The notes: generated by a model from the letters alone, not told the origin. A stretch of DNA of 64,000 nucleotides from Psychroflexus gondwanensis ACAM 44 (GCF_000355905.1 NZ_APLF01000004.1:348605-412604), one strand, 5' to 3'. Counted from the first letter of the stretch, positions 34,430 to 44,689 are shown. Numbers and translations are program-made.

Positions 34430-35383
34430 TTAGAATCTCATAAAAGAATACTTTTTAATAAGCTCTTCTTTAAATTTATATTGGTAAGCTCTCAATTTTG
34501 AGTCGGTTTTTCCAGAGGAATCCATAGGCCGATGTGCCAAGGACTTTTGAAGCTTTTCCACTTTAGCCATGTCCTCATAAATCCCTTCAGAAATAAAGCT
34601 ATGCTTAAATTTTTCCCAGATCATATCAATAGCTAATTCACTAGGATGAATCAAATCTCGTTTGTAGAATCGATAATCCCGAAACTCGTCCATCATCAAT
34701 TCATAAGACGGAAAATACTGAACTTTTGAAGATACCATCTCCTCAATAACAGAATGTAAAGCAGCTATTAAATGAGATTTGCTTCTTGAATTCTCTAGCA
34801 TTCCATCCTTGATATGTCTTACAGGAGATACCGTAAAAATAATATTAACCTTTGGATTTATCTCCCGAATACAGGTAATAAGTCTAGACAAAATTTGATG
34901 TAACTCTACTACCGAAGTCAATTGCTTTTTGAACTCGGCTTGAGGAACTTTGTGGCAATTGGCTACAGGTAGACCTGAAGCTTTGTGCTTATAAATAAAG
35001 GCCGTACCTAGGGTAATAAGAATATGACTAGACTCTACACAAGCCGATTTAAGTTCTTTTCCTGCTGAATTTAATTCTGCTATAATTTCAGCTGAAGACT
35101 CCCTGCTTAATCTGGAATGCGCATAAAAAGAATGCCATTTTTGGTCCTGCTGAAATACATCCTCTACTGAAAAGAATTCGTTAGACAATGCTTTCTCCAA
35201 GACATTCAATAAGGCCTGCGGATGAAACAAGATACCAAATGGATTCTGTGTGGTTCTGAATTTATAATAGGTCAATTTATCACCGATATGTTCCGCAAAA
35301 CAAGAGCCTAAACTCAAAAGCTTAGACTCGTAATCGAGTGGTGATGACGATAACTGTAGAGGGATTTCGGTGGTTAACTTCAT
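34430..35383 (-). CDS. GSCFA domain protein
   Basis: The product (317 residues) contains the name-giving motif LLSLGSCFAEHIGDKL (about 23-38), and NPFGILFHPQALLNVLE, ITLGTAFIYKH and IIFTVSPVRHIKDG, all typical of the GSCFA family, which is common in Bacteroidota and alphaproteobacteria. The motif suggests an SGNH-hydrolase-like fold. The activity is not known. It lies 15 bases after alaS and six bases before the TetR gene, probably in one transcript. Confidence 0.88.
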   Translation of the reverse strand: MKLTTEIPLQLSSSPLDYESKLLSLGSCFAEHIGDKLTYYKFRTTQNPFGILFHPQALLNVLEKALSNEFFSVEDVFQQDQKWHSFYAHSRLSRESSAEIIAELNSAGKELKSACVESSHILITLGTAFIYKHKASGLPVANCHKVPQAEFKKQLTSVVELHQILSRLITCIREINPKVNIIFTVSPVRHIKDGMLENSRSKSHLIAALHSVIEEMVSSKVQYFPSYELMMDEFRDYRFYKRDLIHPSELAIDMIWEKFKHSFISEGIYEDMAKVEKLQKSLAHRPMDSSGKTDSKLRAYQYKFKEELIKKYSFMRF

Positions 35384-35398
35384 CTATTTATTTTTTGA

Positions 35399-38017
35399 TT
35401 ACTTGCCTTCTACAATAGCCTTTGCCTCGGCTAAAGCTTGAGATATACCCTCTGGGTTTTTACCTCCAGCAGTGGCGAAAAAGGCTTGTCCGCCTCCACC
35501 GCCTTGAATATGCTTACCTAAATATTTTATAATTTTTCCAGCATTCCAACCCTTTGACTCCACAAGAGCCTTAGAAATATAGCAGGCCAGTAATGCCTTC
35601 CCATTTTGCTTCGACGCTAGCACTACAAATAAATCATTGCGTTCTCCTCCAAGCTGAAAGGCCAAATCCTTCATAGCATTTGCGTCCAAATTGACCTGAT
35701 GAGCCAAAAATTGAATGCCATTTATGTCTTTCAGTTGAGATTGAAGTTCCGTTTTAACCTGCTTTAGCTTCAAGACATTCAACTGCTCAATCTCTTTTTT
35801 TAAGCTAGTATTTTCTTCCTGAAGAGATTCTACTGACTTCAAAATATCTTGTGGCTGATTCAGAATAGATTTTACTTGACTTAAAACCTCTGACTCTTTG
35901 GTCAAAAATTCTTTTGCAGCATCTGAGGTAATAGCCTCTATTCGTCTTATACCTGAGGCTACAGAAGCTTCGTTTTTGATGATAAAATGCCACAATTGGG
36001 AAGTATTCTCTACATGAGTTCCACCACAGAGCTCTTTGGAATTCCCAAATTTCACAAACCTAACAGTGTCACCGTATTTTTCACCAAATAAAGCAATGGC
36101 TCCTTTATCGATAGCTACAGCATAAGGAATATTGCGCTCTTCTTCAAAGGATAAATTTTCTTTGATTCTCGCATTCACGAAATTTTCAATAGCCTGCAGT
36201 TCTTCTTGAGTGAGTTTTGAAAAATGAGAAAAATCAAATCTTAAATAACCTGAATGCACCATAGAGCCTTTCTGCTCAACGTGTTTTCCTAAAATACTCC
36301 GCAAGGCTTGATGTAGCAAGTGAGTTGCAGTGTGGTTGGAAGCCGTTCTTTGACGCTGGTTTACATCGACCACCGCCTTAAAATCCTTTTGAAGATCTTT
36401 TGGCAAAGACTTGGTGATGTGTATAATTTGATTGTTTTCCTTTTTGGTATCAATCACAAAAACAGTATCGCCATTAGGGGTTTCCAGGTATCCTTTGTCC
36501 CCTACTTGACCGCCTCCTTCCGGATAAAATGGAGTAAGGTTAAATACCAACTGGTAGAGTTCTCCTTCTTTTTTGGAGGTTACCTTTCTATATTTAGTGA
36601 TACTTACATTGGCTTCTGTATAATCGTATCCAATAAATTCTTCTTGATCATCGGTCTTTAAAACCACCCAATCACTAGAACTCGTTTGGGCAGCAGCTTT
36701 GGATCTTTGCTTTTGTTTCTGAAGCTCCTCCTCAAAGCCCTTTTGATCTAATTTGTAGCCTTTTTCACTCAAAATAAGAGTCGTTAAATCAATTGGAAAT
36801 CCGAATGTGTCATAAAGCTCAAAGGCTTTTTGTCCACTTATTGTTTTGGAGGACGACTGGTTAACAATACTATCTAGTAATCCTAAGCCTTGTTCTAAGG
36901 TTTTCAAGAACGACTTTTCTTCCTCATGAATCACATTTTCACAAAGGTTTTTTTGAGAAATAAGCTCTGGAAAGGCCTCTCCCATTTGCTTAGATAATAC
37001 ATCTACAAGTTTGTAAATAAATGGGGTTTGGGTGTCTAAAAAGGTAAACCCATAACGAATAGCTCTTCTTAAAATCCGACGAATCACATACCCAGCACCA
37101 GTATTGCTAGGAAGCTGACCATCGGCAATTGCAAAAGCGACCGCACGAATGTGATCAGAAATAACCCGTATGGCGATGTCTATATCTTCGGTTTTTCCAT
37201 AGGTAGCTCCTGTAATGGTTTCTATTTCTCGAATGAGCGGAGTAAAAACATCGGTATCGTAATTGGAAGTTTTCCCTTGCATCACCATACATAAACGTTC
37301 AAACCCCATCCCCGTGTCAATATGTTTAGCAGGAAGAGACTCCAGACTCCCGTCAGCCTTACGATTATACTGTATAAACACCAAGTTCCAAATTTCCACA
37401 ACTTGCGGATGATCTCTATTCACTAAGTCCTTTCCAGGAATTTTCGCCTTTTCCTCTGCAGACCTCAAGTCAACGTGAATTTCTGATGCAGGTCCACAAG
37501 GTCCTTGGTCTCCCATTTCCCAGAAATTATCCTTTTTATCGCCCAATAAAATCTTATCCTCATTCACCAAAGCCTTCCATAAGTCATAAGCTTCAGTATC
37601 CTTTTGGAGACCATCAGCTTTATCCCCTTCGAAGATGGTGACATATAAATTATCTTTAGAAATCTCCAAGACGTCTGTTAAGAATTCCCAGGCCCAATCG
37701 ATAGCTTCTTTTTTGAAATAATCCCCAAAACTCCAGTTACCAAGCATTTCGAACATAGTATGGTGGTAAGTGTCTTTTCCCACTTCTTCAAGATCGTTAT
37801 GCTTACCACTGACTCTCAAACATTTTTGAGTGTCTGTCACCCTAGTTTCTTTGGGGGTGGAGTTTCCAAGAAAATAAGATTTAAAGGGGTTCATTCCCGC
37901 ATTTGTAAACATAAGCGTGGGATCATCTTTAAGAACAATAGGTGCAGAATTCACTATGGCGTGAGATTTGCTTTCAAAAAATTCTAAAAACTGACGACGA
38001 AGAAGGGTTGATTTCAT
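35399..38017 (-). CDS. alaS: Alanyl-tRNA synthetase
   Basis: Charges tRNA-Ala. The 872-residue protein is full length. The N-terminal class II core has [20 protein letters not shown] (about 13-32) and [16 protein letters not shown]. The editing domain has [12 protein letters not shown] (about 562-573) and [13 protein letters not shown]. The C-terminal glycine-rich part ends [19 protein letters not shown]. It starts a minus-strand unit with the GSCFA and TetR genes and is divergent from the M23 peptidase gene. Confidence 0.97.
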   Translation of the reverse strand: MKSTLLRRQFLEFFESKSHAIVNSAPIVLKDDPTLMFTNAGMNPFKSYFLGNSTPKETRVTDTQKCLRVSGKHNDLEEVGKDTYHHTMFEMLGNWSFGDYFKKEAIDWAWEFLTDVLEISKDNLYVTIFEGDKADGLQKDTEAYDLWKALVNEDKILLGDKKDNFWEMGDQGPCGPASEIHVDLRSAEEKAKIPGKDLVNRDHPQVVEIWNLVFIQYNRKADGSLESLPAKHIDTGMGFERLCMVMQGKTSNYDTDVFTPLIREIETITGATYGKTEDIDIAIRVISDHIRAVAFAIADGQLPSNTGAGYVIRRILRRAIRYGFTFLDTQTPFIYKLVDVLSKQMGEAFPELISQKNLCENVIHEEEKSFLKTLEQGLGLLDSIVNQSSSKTISGQKAFELYDTFGFPIDLTTLILSEKGYKLDQKGFEEELQKQKQRSKAAAQTSSSDWVVLKTDDQEEFIGYDYTEANVSITKYRKVTSKKEGELYQLVFNLTPFYPEGGGQVGDKGYLETPNGDTVFVIDTKKENNQIIHITKSLPKDLQKDFKAVVDVNQRQRTASNHTATHLLHQALRSILGKHVEQKGSMVHSGYLRFDFSHFSKLTQEELQAIENFVNARIKENLSFEEERNIPYAVAIDKGAIALFGEKYGDTVRFVKFGNSKELCGGTHVENTSQLWHFIIKNEASVASGIRRIEAITSDAAKEFLTKESEVLSQVKSILNQPQDILKSVESLQEENTSLKKEIEQLNVLKLKQVKTELQSQLKDINGIQFLAHQVNLDANAMKDLAFQLGGERNDLFVVLASKQNGKALLACYISKALVESKGWNAGKIIKYLGKHIQGGGGGQAFFATAGGKNPEGISQALAEAKAIVEGK

Positions 38018-38060
38018 AAAGTCTCTAATGAATAAATTTTAAGATGTTTTAATTTTAAGC

Positions 38061-38068
38061 TATATTTG
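38061..38068 (+). promoter_or_regulatory. -7 promoter box for the M23 peptidase unit
   Basis: TATATTTG matches TAnnTTTG in the divergent alaS/peptidase gap, 58 bases before the ATG at 38127. No clear -33 TTG was found at standard spacing. Confidence 0.55.
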
Positions 38069-38126
38069 TAGGTTACAGACTAGTATTTTGCAACCTATTT
38101 GTGCAAAAATACTATAAAATAAAAGA

Positions 38127-39101
38127 ATGAGTAAAGTAAAATATTACTACGACAGCGACACGCTTTCCTACAGGAAAATTGAGCCTAAAAAGGGTAAAAA
38201 ATTTGCGTTAGCTACTTTATTTTTATTGGGAATTATTACAACAAGTTTCATACTAGCTTTGGTCTATCTTAATATCCCAAGTGTAGAAACCCCTAAAGAA
38301 AAAGCTTACAAAAGAGAAGTTGAAAATATGAAATTTCAATATGAGCTTTTAAATAAACGTATGGAGGACGTTGTAAGTGTCTTGCAAAATGTAGAAGAGC
38401 GAGATAATAATATTTATAGAGTCTATTTTGAGGCTAACCCGATTAGTATAGATCAGCGAAAGTCTGGTTTTGGAGGAATTAACCGGTATAAGAATTTAGA
38501 AGGTTATGAGAATTCTGAAATCATTACTGAAGCTACAGAAAACCTGGATAAGCTCTCAAAAAGGCTGGTGATACAGTCAAAATCTTTAGATGAAATTACA
38601 GTGTTGGCCAAGAACAAAGAAGCGCTTTTAGCTTCTATACCAGCGATACAACCCGTAAAAAATGATGATTTGAAGAGAATGGCTTCTGGATATGGTATCC
38701 GTATGCATCCTATTTTGAAATACAGAAAAATGCACAATGGCATGGACTTTTCTGCCCCTTCTAATACCGAAATATTTGCTACAGGTAATGCTACCGTAAA
38801 AAAAGCCAGACGGACCAGCGGTTTTGGAAACCTCATCGTCTTGGATCATGGGTTTGGTTATGAAACTTACTATGCTCACCTAAATAAATTTAACGTTAAA
38901 CCCGGACAAAAAGTGAAGCGTGGCGAAATTATAGGCTATGTTGGAAACTCTGGACTTTCTACAGCACCGCATTTACATTATGAAGTTCATAAAAACGGTA
39001 AAGTAGTCAACCCAATCAATTTTTACCATGGCGATTTGACAGCAGAAGAATACGACATCATGTTGAATCAATCCGCTTTAGAAAATCAATCTTTAGACTG
39101 A
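38127..39101 (+). CDS. M23 family peptidoglycan endopeptidase
   Basis: Membrane-anchored murein hydrolase of 324 residues. A transmembrane helix spans about 26-47 (FALATLFLLGIITTSFILAL). A coiled-coil-like region follows (about 55-95). The LytM/M23 domain has the zinc ligands in HNGMDFSAP (about 202-210) and in HLHYEVH (about 287), with the central YYAHLNKF. The complete ligand set suggests an active enzyme. It overlaps the MerR gene by one base (TGATG), so the two are translationally coupled. Confidence 0.92.
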   Translation: MSKVKYYYDSDTLSYRKIEPKKGKKFALATLFLLGIITTSFILALVYLNIPSVETPKEKAYKREVENMKFQYELLNKRMEDVVSVLQNVEERDNNIYRVYFEANPISIDQRKSGFGGINRYKNLEGYENSEIITEATENLDKLSKRLVIQSKSLDEITVLAKNKEALLASIPAIQPVKNDDLKRMASGYGIRMHPILKYRKMHNGMDFSAPSNTEIFATGNATVKKARRTSGFGNLIVLDHGFGYETYYAHLNKFNVKPGQKVKRGEIIGYVGNSGLSTAPHLHYEVHKNGKVVNPINFYHGDLTAEEYDIMLNQSALENQSLD

Positions 39102-39430
39102 TGAAACACGATTTGGCAGACAAACTCTATTATACAATTGGAGAAGTTGCTAAAGCATTTGATGTGAACTCTTCACTAATTCGATTTTGGGAAAAGGAAT
39201 TTGATGAAATTCAGCCTAAAAAGAATGCTAAAGGCAATCGCAAATTTACCCGTCAAGATGTAAAAACTATTGATCTTATTTATCATTTGGTCAAAGAACG
39301 CGGGTTTACACTAGAAGGTGCTAAAACTCATTTACGAGAAGATAAAAAAGAAACGCTTTCAAAATTTGAATTGATTAGCAAATTGAAAGCCATTAAATCT
39401 GAACTTATTTCTATTAAAAATCAACTTTAA
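39101..39430 (+). CDS. MerR family transcriptional regulator
   Basis: The 109-residue protein has the MerR DNA-binding part YYTIGEVAKAFDVNSSLIRF (about 10-29), then WEKEFDEIQPKKNAKGNRKF and a short dimerisation helix. It has no effector-binding domain, so it may be a constitutive or protein-partner regulator. Small MerR proteins next to an M23 peptidase and lemA are usual in Flavobacteriaceae. Its targets are unknown. Confidence 0.9.
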   Translation: MKHDLADKLYYTIGEVAKAFDVNSSLIRFWEKEFDEIQPKKNAKGNRKFTRQDVKTIDLIYHLVKERGFTLEGAKTHLREDKKETLSKFELISKLKAIKSELISIKNQL

Positions 39431-39441
39431 AATTAAAAACT

Positions 39442-40041
39442 ATGAAGAAGTGGTTAATTCCCCTTATTGTTATTCTTGTTGTAGGATTCGGCTTATACAG
39501 CTGGACCAAAGGATTTAATAATACAGCTATAACACTCCAAGAAGATGCAAAAACATCCTGGAGTAATGTAGAAAGTGCTTATCAACGACGTAATGACCTC
39601 ATCGGTAATCTGGTAAAAACCGTACAAGGTGCTGCCGATTTCGAAAGAAACACGTTAACGGAGGTGATAGAAGCTAGAGCCAAGGCTACTTCTGTAAACA
39701 TAGATGCTGGAAACTTAAGCGAAGAAAGCATGAAACAATACGGGCAAGCACAAGGGGGCTTAAATTCTGCCTTATCTAGGCTTTTGGTGAGCGTTGAACG
39801 TTATCCGGATTTGAAATCCAACCAAAATTTTATGAATTTACAAACCCAATTGGAAGGTACTGAAAACAGAATAAATGTCGAGAGAAATCGCTTCAATGGT
39901 TCTGTAGGCACCTACAATAAACACATTAAGGTATTCCCAAATTCAATATTTGCAGGATGGTTTGGTTTTGAAGACATGTCCAGATATTCCGCCGATGAAG
40001 GTTCTGAGGATGCCAAAGAAGTTGAATTTGACTTTGAATAA
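39442..40041 (+). CDS. lemA: LemA family protein
   Basis: The 199-residue protein has an N-terminal transmembrane helix (WLIPLIVILVVGFGLYSW, about 3-20) and the LemA helical core: SWSNVESAYQRRNDLIGNLV (about 40-59), ALSRLLVSVERYPDLKSNQN and NRFNGSVGTYNKHIKVFPNS. The function of LemA proteins is poorly known. Pairing with TPM-domain proteins, as here, is widespread. It lies 11 bases before the first TPM gene. Confidence 0.93.
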   Translation: MKKWLIPLIVILVVGFGLYSWTKGFNNTAITLQEDAKTSWSNVESAYQRRNDLIGNLVKTVQGAADFERNTLTEVIEARAKATSVNIDAGNLSEESMKQYGQAQGGLNSALSRLLVSVERYPDLKSNQNFMNLQTQLEGTENRINVERNRFNGSVGTYNKHIKVFPNSIFAGWFGFEDMSRYSADEGSEDAKEVEFDFE

Positions 40042-40052
40042 ATATTAGCATT

Positions 40053-40490
40053 ATGACAAAAGTATCTGAATTTATTACTCCTACCGATGAGAAAGACATT
40101 ATAGAGGCTATAAAAAAAGCCGAATTAAATACGTCTGGAGAGATAAGAGTTCACATAGAAGTAAAATGTGCTAAAGACAGATTTGAAAGGGCTTTAGAGG
40201 TTTTTCAAGAACTCAATATGCATAAAACGGAACTCTCGAATGGTGTTTTAATCTACGTTGCAGTGGATGACCATCAGCTCGTAATCTTAGGAGATAAGGG
40301 CATAAATGAAGTTGTACCCAAAGGGTTTTGGGAAAGCACAAGGGACGAAATCTTAAGCGAATTCAAACAGCATGAGTATAAAACAGGCTTAGTGAAAGGG
40401 ATTCATGAAGCTGGCGAACAATTAAAACAACATTTCCCTTATCAATCTGGCGATATTAACGAACTCGACAATGACATTTCTAAAGGTTAA
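40053..40490 (+). CDS. TPM domain protein, short cytoplasmic form
   Basis: The 145-residue protein has a TPM (YgcG-type) fold: IIEAIKKAELNTSGEIRVHI (about 16-35), NGVLIYVAVDDHQLVILGDK (about 62-81) and EFKQHEYKTGLVKGIHEAGE. There is no signal peptide or transmembrane helix, unlike the next gene. It lies between lemA and the membrane-bound TPM protein, with three bases to the latter. Confidence 0.85.
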   Translation: MTKVSEFITPTDEKDIIEAIKKAELNTSGEIRVHIEVKCAKDRFERALEVFQELNMHKTELSNGVLIYVAVDDHQLVILGDKGINEVVPKGFWESTRDEILSEFKQHEYKTGLVKGIHEAGEQLKQHFPYQSGDINELDNDISKG

Positions 40491-40493
40491 TCT

Positions 40494-41297
40494 ATGAAGT
40501 TATCACATACTCTATTATTACTCACTACCTTATTCCTTAGCTTTTTAAGTTTTGAAGGTTATTCTCAAATTGAAATTCCACAAAAACCCTCTAAAGAAAT
40601 GGCTGTTTACGACGGTGCCAAATTCTTTAAGGACAATGAGGTGAAGCAACTTAGGCAGAAGTTAGAAACTTATGCAGATACGACCTCTACTCAAATCGTA
40701 GTAGCAACCATCAACACATTGAATGGAGAATACATAGGAACATATGCAGCTGAGTGGGCCCAAAAATGGGGAATCGGTCAAAAAAAGGAAGATAACGGTC
40801 TCCTGATTTTAATATCCAAAACAGATAGTAAAATCTGGTTCACAACGGGTTATGGTTTGGAAGAATACCTTACTGATGCTACGACAAAAACAATTATTGA
40901 AAATATTATACTCCCCGAGTTTAGGAAAGCAAAATATTATGAAGGCCTAGACAAAGGTACCAGCGCCGTTTTTGAAGTTCTTGCTGGAAATTTTGATGGC
41001 TCTAAAGTTCAGGAATCCTCAAAAAACAATTCGTGGCCATTTGCCATATTACCTATTCTCATTTTTATCGTCATTCTCATTTTTGCAAGGAGAAGAAATA
41101 AAGGTGGTGGATCAGGAAAAGGAAATAGAAACTCTTCACCAAATTTACTAGACATCCTCATCCTCGGCAGTATGGGGCGCAGCATGGGAGGTAGCTTTGG
41201 CGGCGGATCCTCCGGAGGCTTTGGCGGTGGTGGCGGTTTCGGCGGGGGCTTTGGCGGCGGCGGTTTCGGTGGAGGTGGTGCTGGCGGAAGCTGGTAA
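40494..41297 (+). CDS. TPM domain membrane protein with glycine-rich tail (YgcG type)
   Basis: The 267-residue product has a signal peptide (about 1-24), a periplasmic TPM domain (AVYDGAKFFKDNEVKQLRQK, EDNGLLILISKTDSKIWFTT), a transmembrane helix (WPFAILPILIFIVILIFA, about 181-198) and a C-terminal tail of about 50 residues made almost only of Gly, Phe and Ser. The tail is encoded by a conspicuously GC-rich run near 41200-41290. It is the last gene of the lemA unit and is followed by a terminator. Confidence 0.92.
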   Translation: MKLSHTLLLLTTLFLSFLSFEGYSQIEIPQKPSKEMAVYDGAKFFKDNEVKQLRQKLETYADTTSTQIVVATINTLNGEYIGTYAAEWAQKWGIGQKKEDNGLLILISKTDSKIWFTTGYGLEEYLTDATTKTIIENIILPEFRKAKYYEGLDKGTSAVFEVLAGNFDGSKVQESSKNNSWPFAILPILIFIVILIFARRRNKGGGSGKGNRNSSPNLLDILILGSMGRSMGGSFGGGSSGGFGGGGGFGGGFGGGGFGGGGAGGSW

Positions 41298-41330
41298 TCT
41301 TAAACCTTATACATATAAACATATCTAAAT

Positions 41331-41385
41331 AAAAATCCTTAAACCTAACTATGTTAAACCTTAAACATATTAGTTAAGGATTTTT
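41331..41385. terminator. Terminator between the TPM gene and der
   Basis: A long hairpin with outer stem AAAAATCCTTAA / TTAAGGATTTTT and further pairing of CTAA-TATGTT with AACATA-TTAG inside. T and A runs on the two sides suit both converging units. Confidence 0.85.
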
Positions 41386-41410
41386 ATTTTGTCTTTAAAT
41401 TCAAAAAAAA

Positions 41411-42715
41411 TTATTTTTTCCTCATATAAATAGAAATAGGAACACCGTTAAAATTAAATTCCTGTCTTAGTTTATTTTCAATAAAACGTTTATAAGAATC
41501 TTTCACATACTGTGGAAGATTACAGAAAAATGCAAATTGAGGTTGCGGAGTCGGCAATTGAGTAATGTATTTAATCTTCACGTATTTACCCTTAAGGGCA
41601 GGCGGAGGATTTTCTGCTATAATAGGGAGTAAAATGTCATTCAACACCCGAGTTTTAATTTTTGTGCTTCGGTTTTTATAAACCTCTACAGCTGTTTCTA
41701 TAGCTTTATAAATTCTTTGCTTGTTCAATACCGATATAAAAACAATAGGCACATCTACAAATGGAGAAATCTCTCTTCTGATTTTGGCTTCAAAATCCTT
41801 CATGGTGTTGGTCTCTTTTTCTACCAAATCCCATTTATTGACAAGGATTACAATACCCTTTCTATTTTTTTCTGCCAACCAAAAAATACTTTGGACTTGG
41901 CTATCAAAACCTCGTGAAGCATCCATGACAATCAAACAAACATCTGCATTTTCAATAGCTCTCACACTTCGCATGACAGAATAAAACTCAAGATCTTCTT
42001 TTACTTTGGCTTTTCTTCGAATTCCTGCAGTATCTACAAGCTTAAAGTCAAACCCGAATCGAGTGTAACGTGTATCTATAGAATCTCTAGTGGTTCCAGG
42101 AATATCGGTAACGATATATCGGTCTTCACCAATAAGAGCATTGATAAAAGAGGATTTTCCTGCATTAGGTCTACCAACGACTGCAAATTTCGGTAGGTCT
42201 TCTTCTTCCTCCAGCTCTCGTTCTGGTAATCTCTCTACTACAGCATCTAAGAGTTCGCCTGTACCACCACCGCTGGTTGCGGAAATGGAATAGTACTCCC
42301 CTAAGCCTAAATTGTAAAATTCAAGAGCGTCTGTTCTGTTTTTGTTGGAATCTACCTTATTCACACACAACACAACGGGTTTATTGATTTTACGTAGAAG
42401 TTTTGAAACATCTTCATCCATAGGGGTAATCCCAGTAATCACATCCACTACAAAAATAATCACATCTGCTTCATCTATAGCAAGCTCTACTTGTTTGTCG
42501 ATTTCTTTTTCAAAAACATCATCACTTCCTATGACGTAACCGCCAGTATCAATTAACGTAAATTCACGCCCATTCCAATCCGATTTACCATAGTGCCTAT
42601 CTCGTGTTACTCCACTTACAGAGTCCACAATGGCTTCTCTGCGTTTTATCATTCGATTAAAAAGGGTAGATTTTCCTACGTTTGGTCGACCTATAACAGC
42701 TACAATACTATTCAT
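41411..42715 (-). CDS. der: Ribosome biogenesis GTPase Der
   Basis: Essential double GTPase for 50S assembly. The 434-residue protein carries two G domains: GRPNVGKSTLFN (8-19) with DTGGY and NKVD, and GRPNAGKSSFIN (about 181-192) with DTAGI and NKWD. The KH-like C-terminal domain includes PPPALKGKYVKIKYITQLPT. The length is normal. It is transcribed from a -7 box at 42737-42744. Confidence 0.97.
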   Translation of the reverse strand: MNSIVAVIGRPNVGKSTLFNRMIKRREAIVDSVSGVTRDRHYGKSDWNGREFTLIDTGGYVIGSDDVFEKEIDKQVELAIDEADVIIFVVDVITGITPMDEDVSKLLRKINKPVVLCVNKVDSNKNRTDALEFYNLGLGEYYSISATSGGGTGELLDAVVERLPERELEEEEDLPKFAVVGRPNAGKSSFINALIGEDRYIVTDIPGTTRDSIDTRYTRFGFDFKLVDTAGIRRKAKVKEDLEFYSVMRSVRAIENADVCLIVMDASRGFDSQVQSIFWLAEKNRKGIVILVNKWDLVEKETNTMKDFEAKIRREISPFVDVPIVFISVLNKQRIYKAIETAVEVYKNRSTKIKTRVLNDILLPIIAENPPPALKGKYVKIKYITQLPTPQPQFAFFCNLPQYVKDSYKRFIENKLRQEFNFNGVPISIYMRKK

Positions 42716-43166
42716 TTTTGTATTTTAAATAATTTGCAAAGATACAATATATTGTCCAGCTATTTCACTAAGCGTTAAAATGGTTTATGGATTACAATTT
42801 CTCTTAAAAAACAGTAAAAAATAAAACACAAAAGTCTTCACTTTTGTATTCAGAACGAAGATCAATTCATTTTTTAACCCTCGAAAACATTTTTCTAAGT
42901 TAAAAACCCTTTAGAAGACGGTATTTCAGTCAGGGATCCTAAAAATTAAGATTGTATTTAGAATCTTAGTGTTCAACAAAGATCCTACTCTAGTCAATGT
43001 ATGGACTTAGAGAAACTCAGAAGTGTTTTAAGACGGATGTATCCATGATTTTGAGATATCTAAAAAGAAAACGAATTACTAAAGATAAGCTCGTTTTTTG
43101 AGAGATCAATACCCGAGAAATACCAAGCTAAATAAACTCGGGATGGAAAGTATTGAGGAGGAATAA
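42716..43166. other. Intergenic region between der and era
   Basis: The 451 bases hold the der promoter (TATCTTTG on the minus strand at 42737-42744) and, near the era end, a hairpin CCCGAG/CTCGGG (43112-43117 with 43137-43142) extended by TCAATAC/GTATTGA. The hairpin has no T run. The middle has no protein-like frame longer than about 25 codons and no RNA gene I recognise. It may be a decayed sequence. Confidence 0.4.
42737..42744 (-). promoter_or_regulatory. -7 promoter box for der
   Basis: TATCTTTG on the minus strand matches TAnnTTTG, 22 bases before the der ATG. Confidence 0.55.
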
Positions 43167-44066
43167 CTAGTCTTTGTTATATCCGAAACGCCTAAGTTGC
43201 TTATCATCGTTTCTCCAATTCTTATTCACTTTCACATAAGTTTCCAGATGAATTTTTTTATCAAAAAACTTCTCTAAATCTTTTCTAGACTCCGTTCCAA
43301 CACGCTTTATAGCAGAGCCTTTGTGACCTAGAATAATAGCCTTCTGAGATTCGCGCTCTACAATAATAATACTACGGATGTGGATAATAGATTCGCTTTC
43401 TTCAAAACTTTCAGTTTCCACCTCGACGCTATAAGGGATTTCTTTTTTGTAATGTATTAGGATTTTTTCTCGAATTTTCTCGTTGACAAAAAATCGCTCT
43501 GGCTTATCTGTTAATTGGTCTTTGGGATAAAAAGCAGGCGACTCTGGTAACAGATCCAAAATACGATTGAAGACTTCGGTAACTCCAAAGTTTTCCAAAG
43601 CTGATATAGCAAAAATTTCAGCATTAGGCAATTGCTCTTGCCAATGCTTCTGTTGAGATAACAAAAGTGCCTCATCACCTTTATCTATTTTATTGAGAAG
43701 TAACAAAACTGGCATTTCGGCATGCTGAAGTTTTGTAAAAAATGACTCGTCCTTAAGTGCTTTTTCGCCAATCTCCACCAAATACAAAAGCACGTCTGCA
43801 TCTTGAAAGGCCGATTTTACAAAATCCATCATAGAATTTTGCAATCCATAAGCAGGCTTTATAATTCCAGGAGTATCACTAAATACCATTTGAAAATCAT
43901 CCCCATTAACAATTCCTAGAATTCTATGACGAGTGGTTTGGGCTTTGCTCGTAATAATAGAGAGCTTCTCCCCTACAAAGGCATTCATCAATGTGGATTT
44001 CCCTACGTTTGGATTTCCTATGATGTTTACAAATCCGGCTTTATGTGTTTTTGCTTCGATGATAAT
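43167..44066 (-). CDS. era: GTPase Era, without a canonical start codon
   Basis: GTPase that binds 16S rRNA in 30S assembly. The frame has KAGFVNIIGNPNVGKSTLMN (P-loop), DTPGI, NKID and a C-terminal KH domain (IIIVERESQKAIILGHKGSA). The frame opens after the TAA at 44079-44081, and there is no ATG, GTG or TTG before the P-loop. The first TTG (43991) is inside the P-loop serine-threonine-leucine stretch. I place the start at the ATT at 44064-44066, followed by ATC ATC, which gives 299 residues, normal for Era. ATA at 44073-44075 is an alternative, as is a sequencing error. Confidence 0.85.
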   Translation of the reverse strand: MIIEAKTHKAGFVNIIGNPNVGKSTLMNAFVGEKLSIITSKAQTTRHRILGIVNGDDFQMVFSDTPGIIKPAYGLQNSMMDFVKSAFQDADVLLYLVEIGEKALKDESFFTKLQHAEMPVLLLLNKIDKGDEALLLSQQKHWQEQLPNAEIFAISALENFGVTEVFNRILDLLPESPAFYPKDQLTDKPERFFVNEKIREKILIHYKKEIPYSVEVETESFEESESIIHIRSIIIVERESQKAIILGHKGSAIKRVGTESRKDLEKFFDKKIHLETYVKVNKNWRNDDKQLRRFGYNKD

Positions 44067-44134
44067 TAATTTTATTTTTTACAAAAATAGACAATTCGTA
44101 ACAACTCATAGCTAACAAACCAAAGTCGATATCT

Positions 44135-44142
44135 TATATTTG
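44135..44142 (+). promoter_or_regulatory. -7 promoter box for the gene at 44162
   Basis: TATATTTG matches TAnnTTTG, 19 bases before the ATG at 44162. No TTG stands at a good -33 distance. Confidence 0.55.
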
Positions 44143-44161
44143 TCTCTAAAATAATCTCACA

Positions 44162-44689
44162 ATGAAAAAAATACTTTTTGCAATCGTCATTTTTTGTTCA
44201 CTAAATGCTTTTGCGCAATCTGAATCTACATTTTCTTATACTGAATTTCACGAACCAAAAATAAATGTTGGCTATTTAATTCTTGGCAACTTCGATGTCA
44301 CTTACGAGTACCTACTTAATGAAGAGTCTGGTGTAGGAGTAAACCTCATGGTTCCATTCGATGATTATGTAGAATGGAATATCAATTATAATCTCACTGG
44401 ATACTACAGGTTTTATTTCGGGGATAATTATGCAGATGGATTTTTTGGTGAAGTTTTCGCAAACTTAAATAGTGTAGAAGATAGAATTGAAGTTGAAGGA
44501 GTAAGACAGGATAAAGACATCACCGATTTGGCTCTTGGATTTAGCGGGGGCTATAAACTGGTCTCTAGCGGAGGTGTAGTCTTAGAAGTTTTCTTAGGTG
44601 GAGGTCGTAACTTGTTTAGCGAATATAATTCTGAACGTAATTTTGATTTTGTGTTAAGAGCTGGACTTAACGTAGGCTATAGATTCTGA
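44162..44689 (+). CDS. Predicted outer-membrane beta-barrel protein of unknown function
   Basis: The 175-residue protein has a signal peptide (MKKILFAIVIFCSLNAFAQS). The remainder alternates hydrophobic and polar residues and ends in VLRAGLNVGYRF, the aromatic C-terminus usual for outer-membrane barrels. GFSGGYKLVSSGGVVLEVFL and GVGVNLMVPFDDYVEW fit small DUF3575-like barrels. The ligand or role is unknown. It is monocistronic with a strong terminator. Confidence 0.75.
   Translation: MKKILFAIVIFCSLNAFAQSESTFSYTEFHEPKINVGYLILGNFDVTYEYLLNEESGVGVNLMVPFDDYVEWNINYNLTGYYRFYFGDNYADGFFGEVFANLNSVEDRIEVEGVRQDKDITDLALGFSGGYKLVSSGGVVLEVFLGGGRNLFSEYNSERNFDFVLRAGLNVGYRF

Noticed and set aside
41200..41290. 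GC-rich repetitive tract as a possible tandem repeat or mobile element
   Set aside because: It is the coding sequence of the Gly/Phe/Ser tail typical of YgcG-type TPM proteins.
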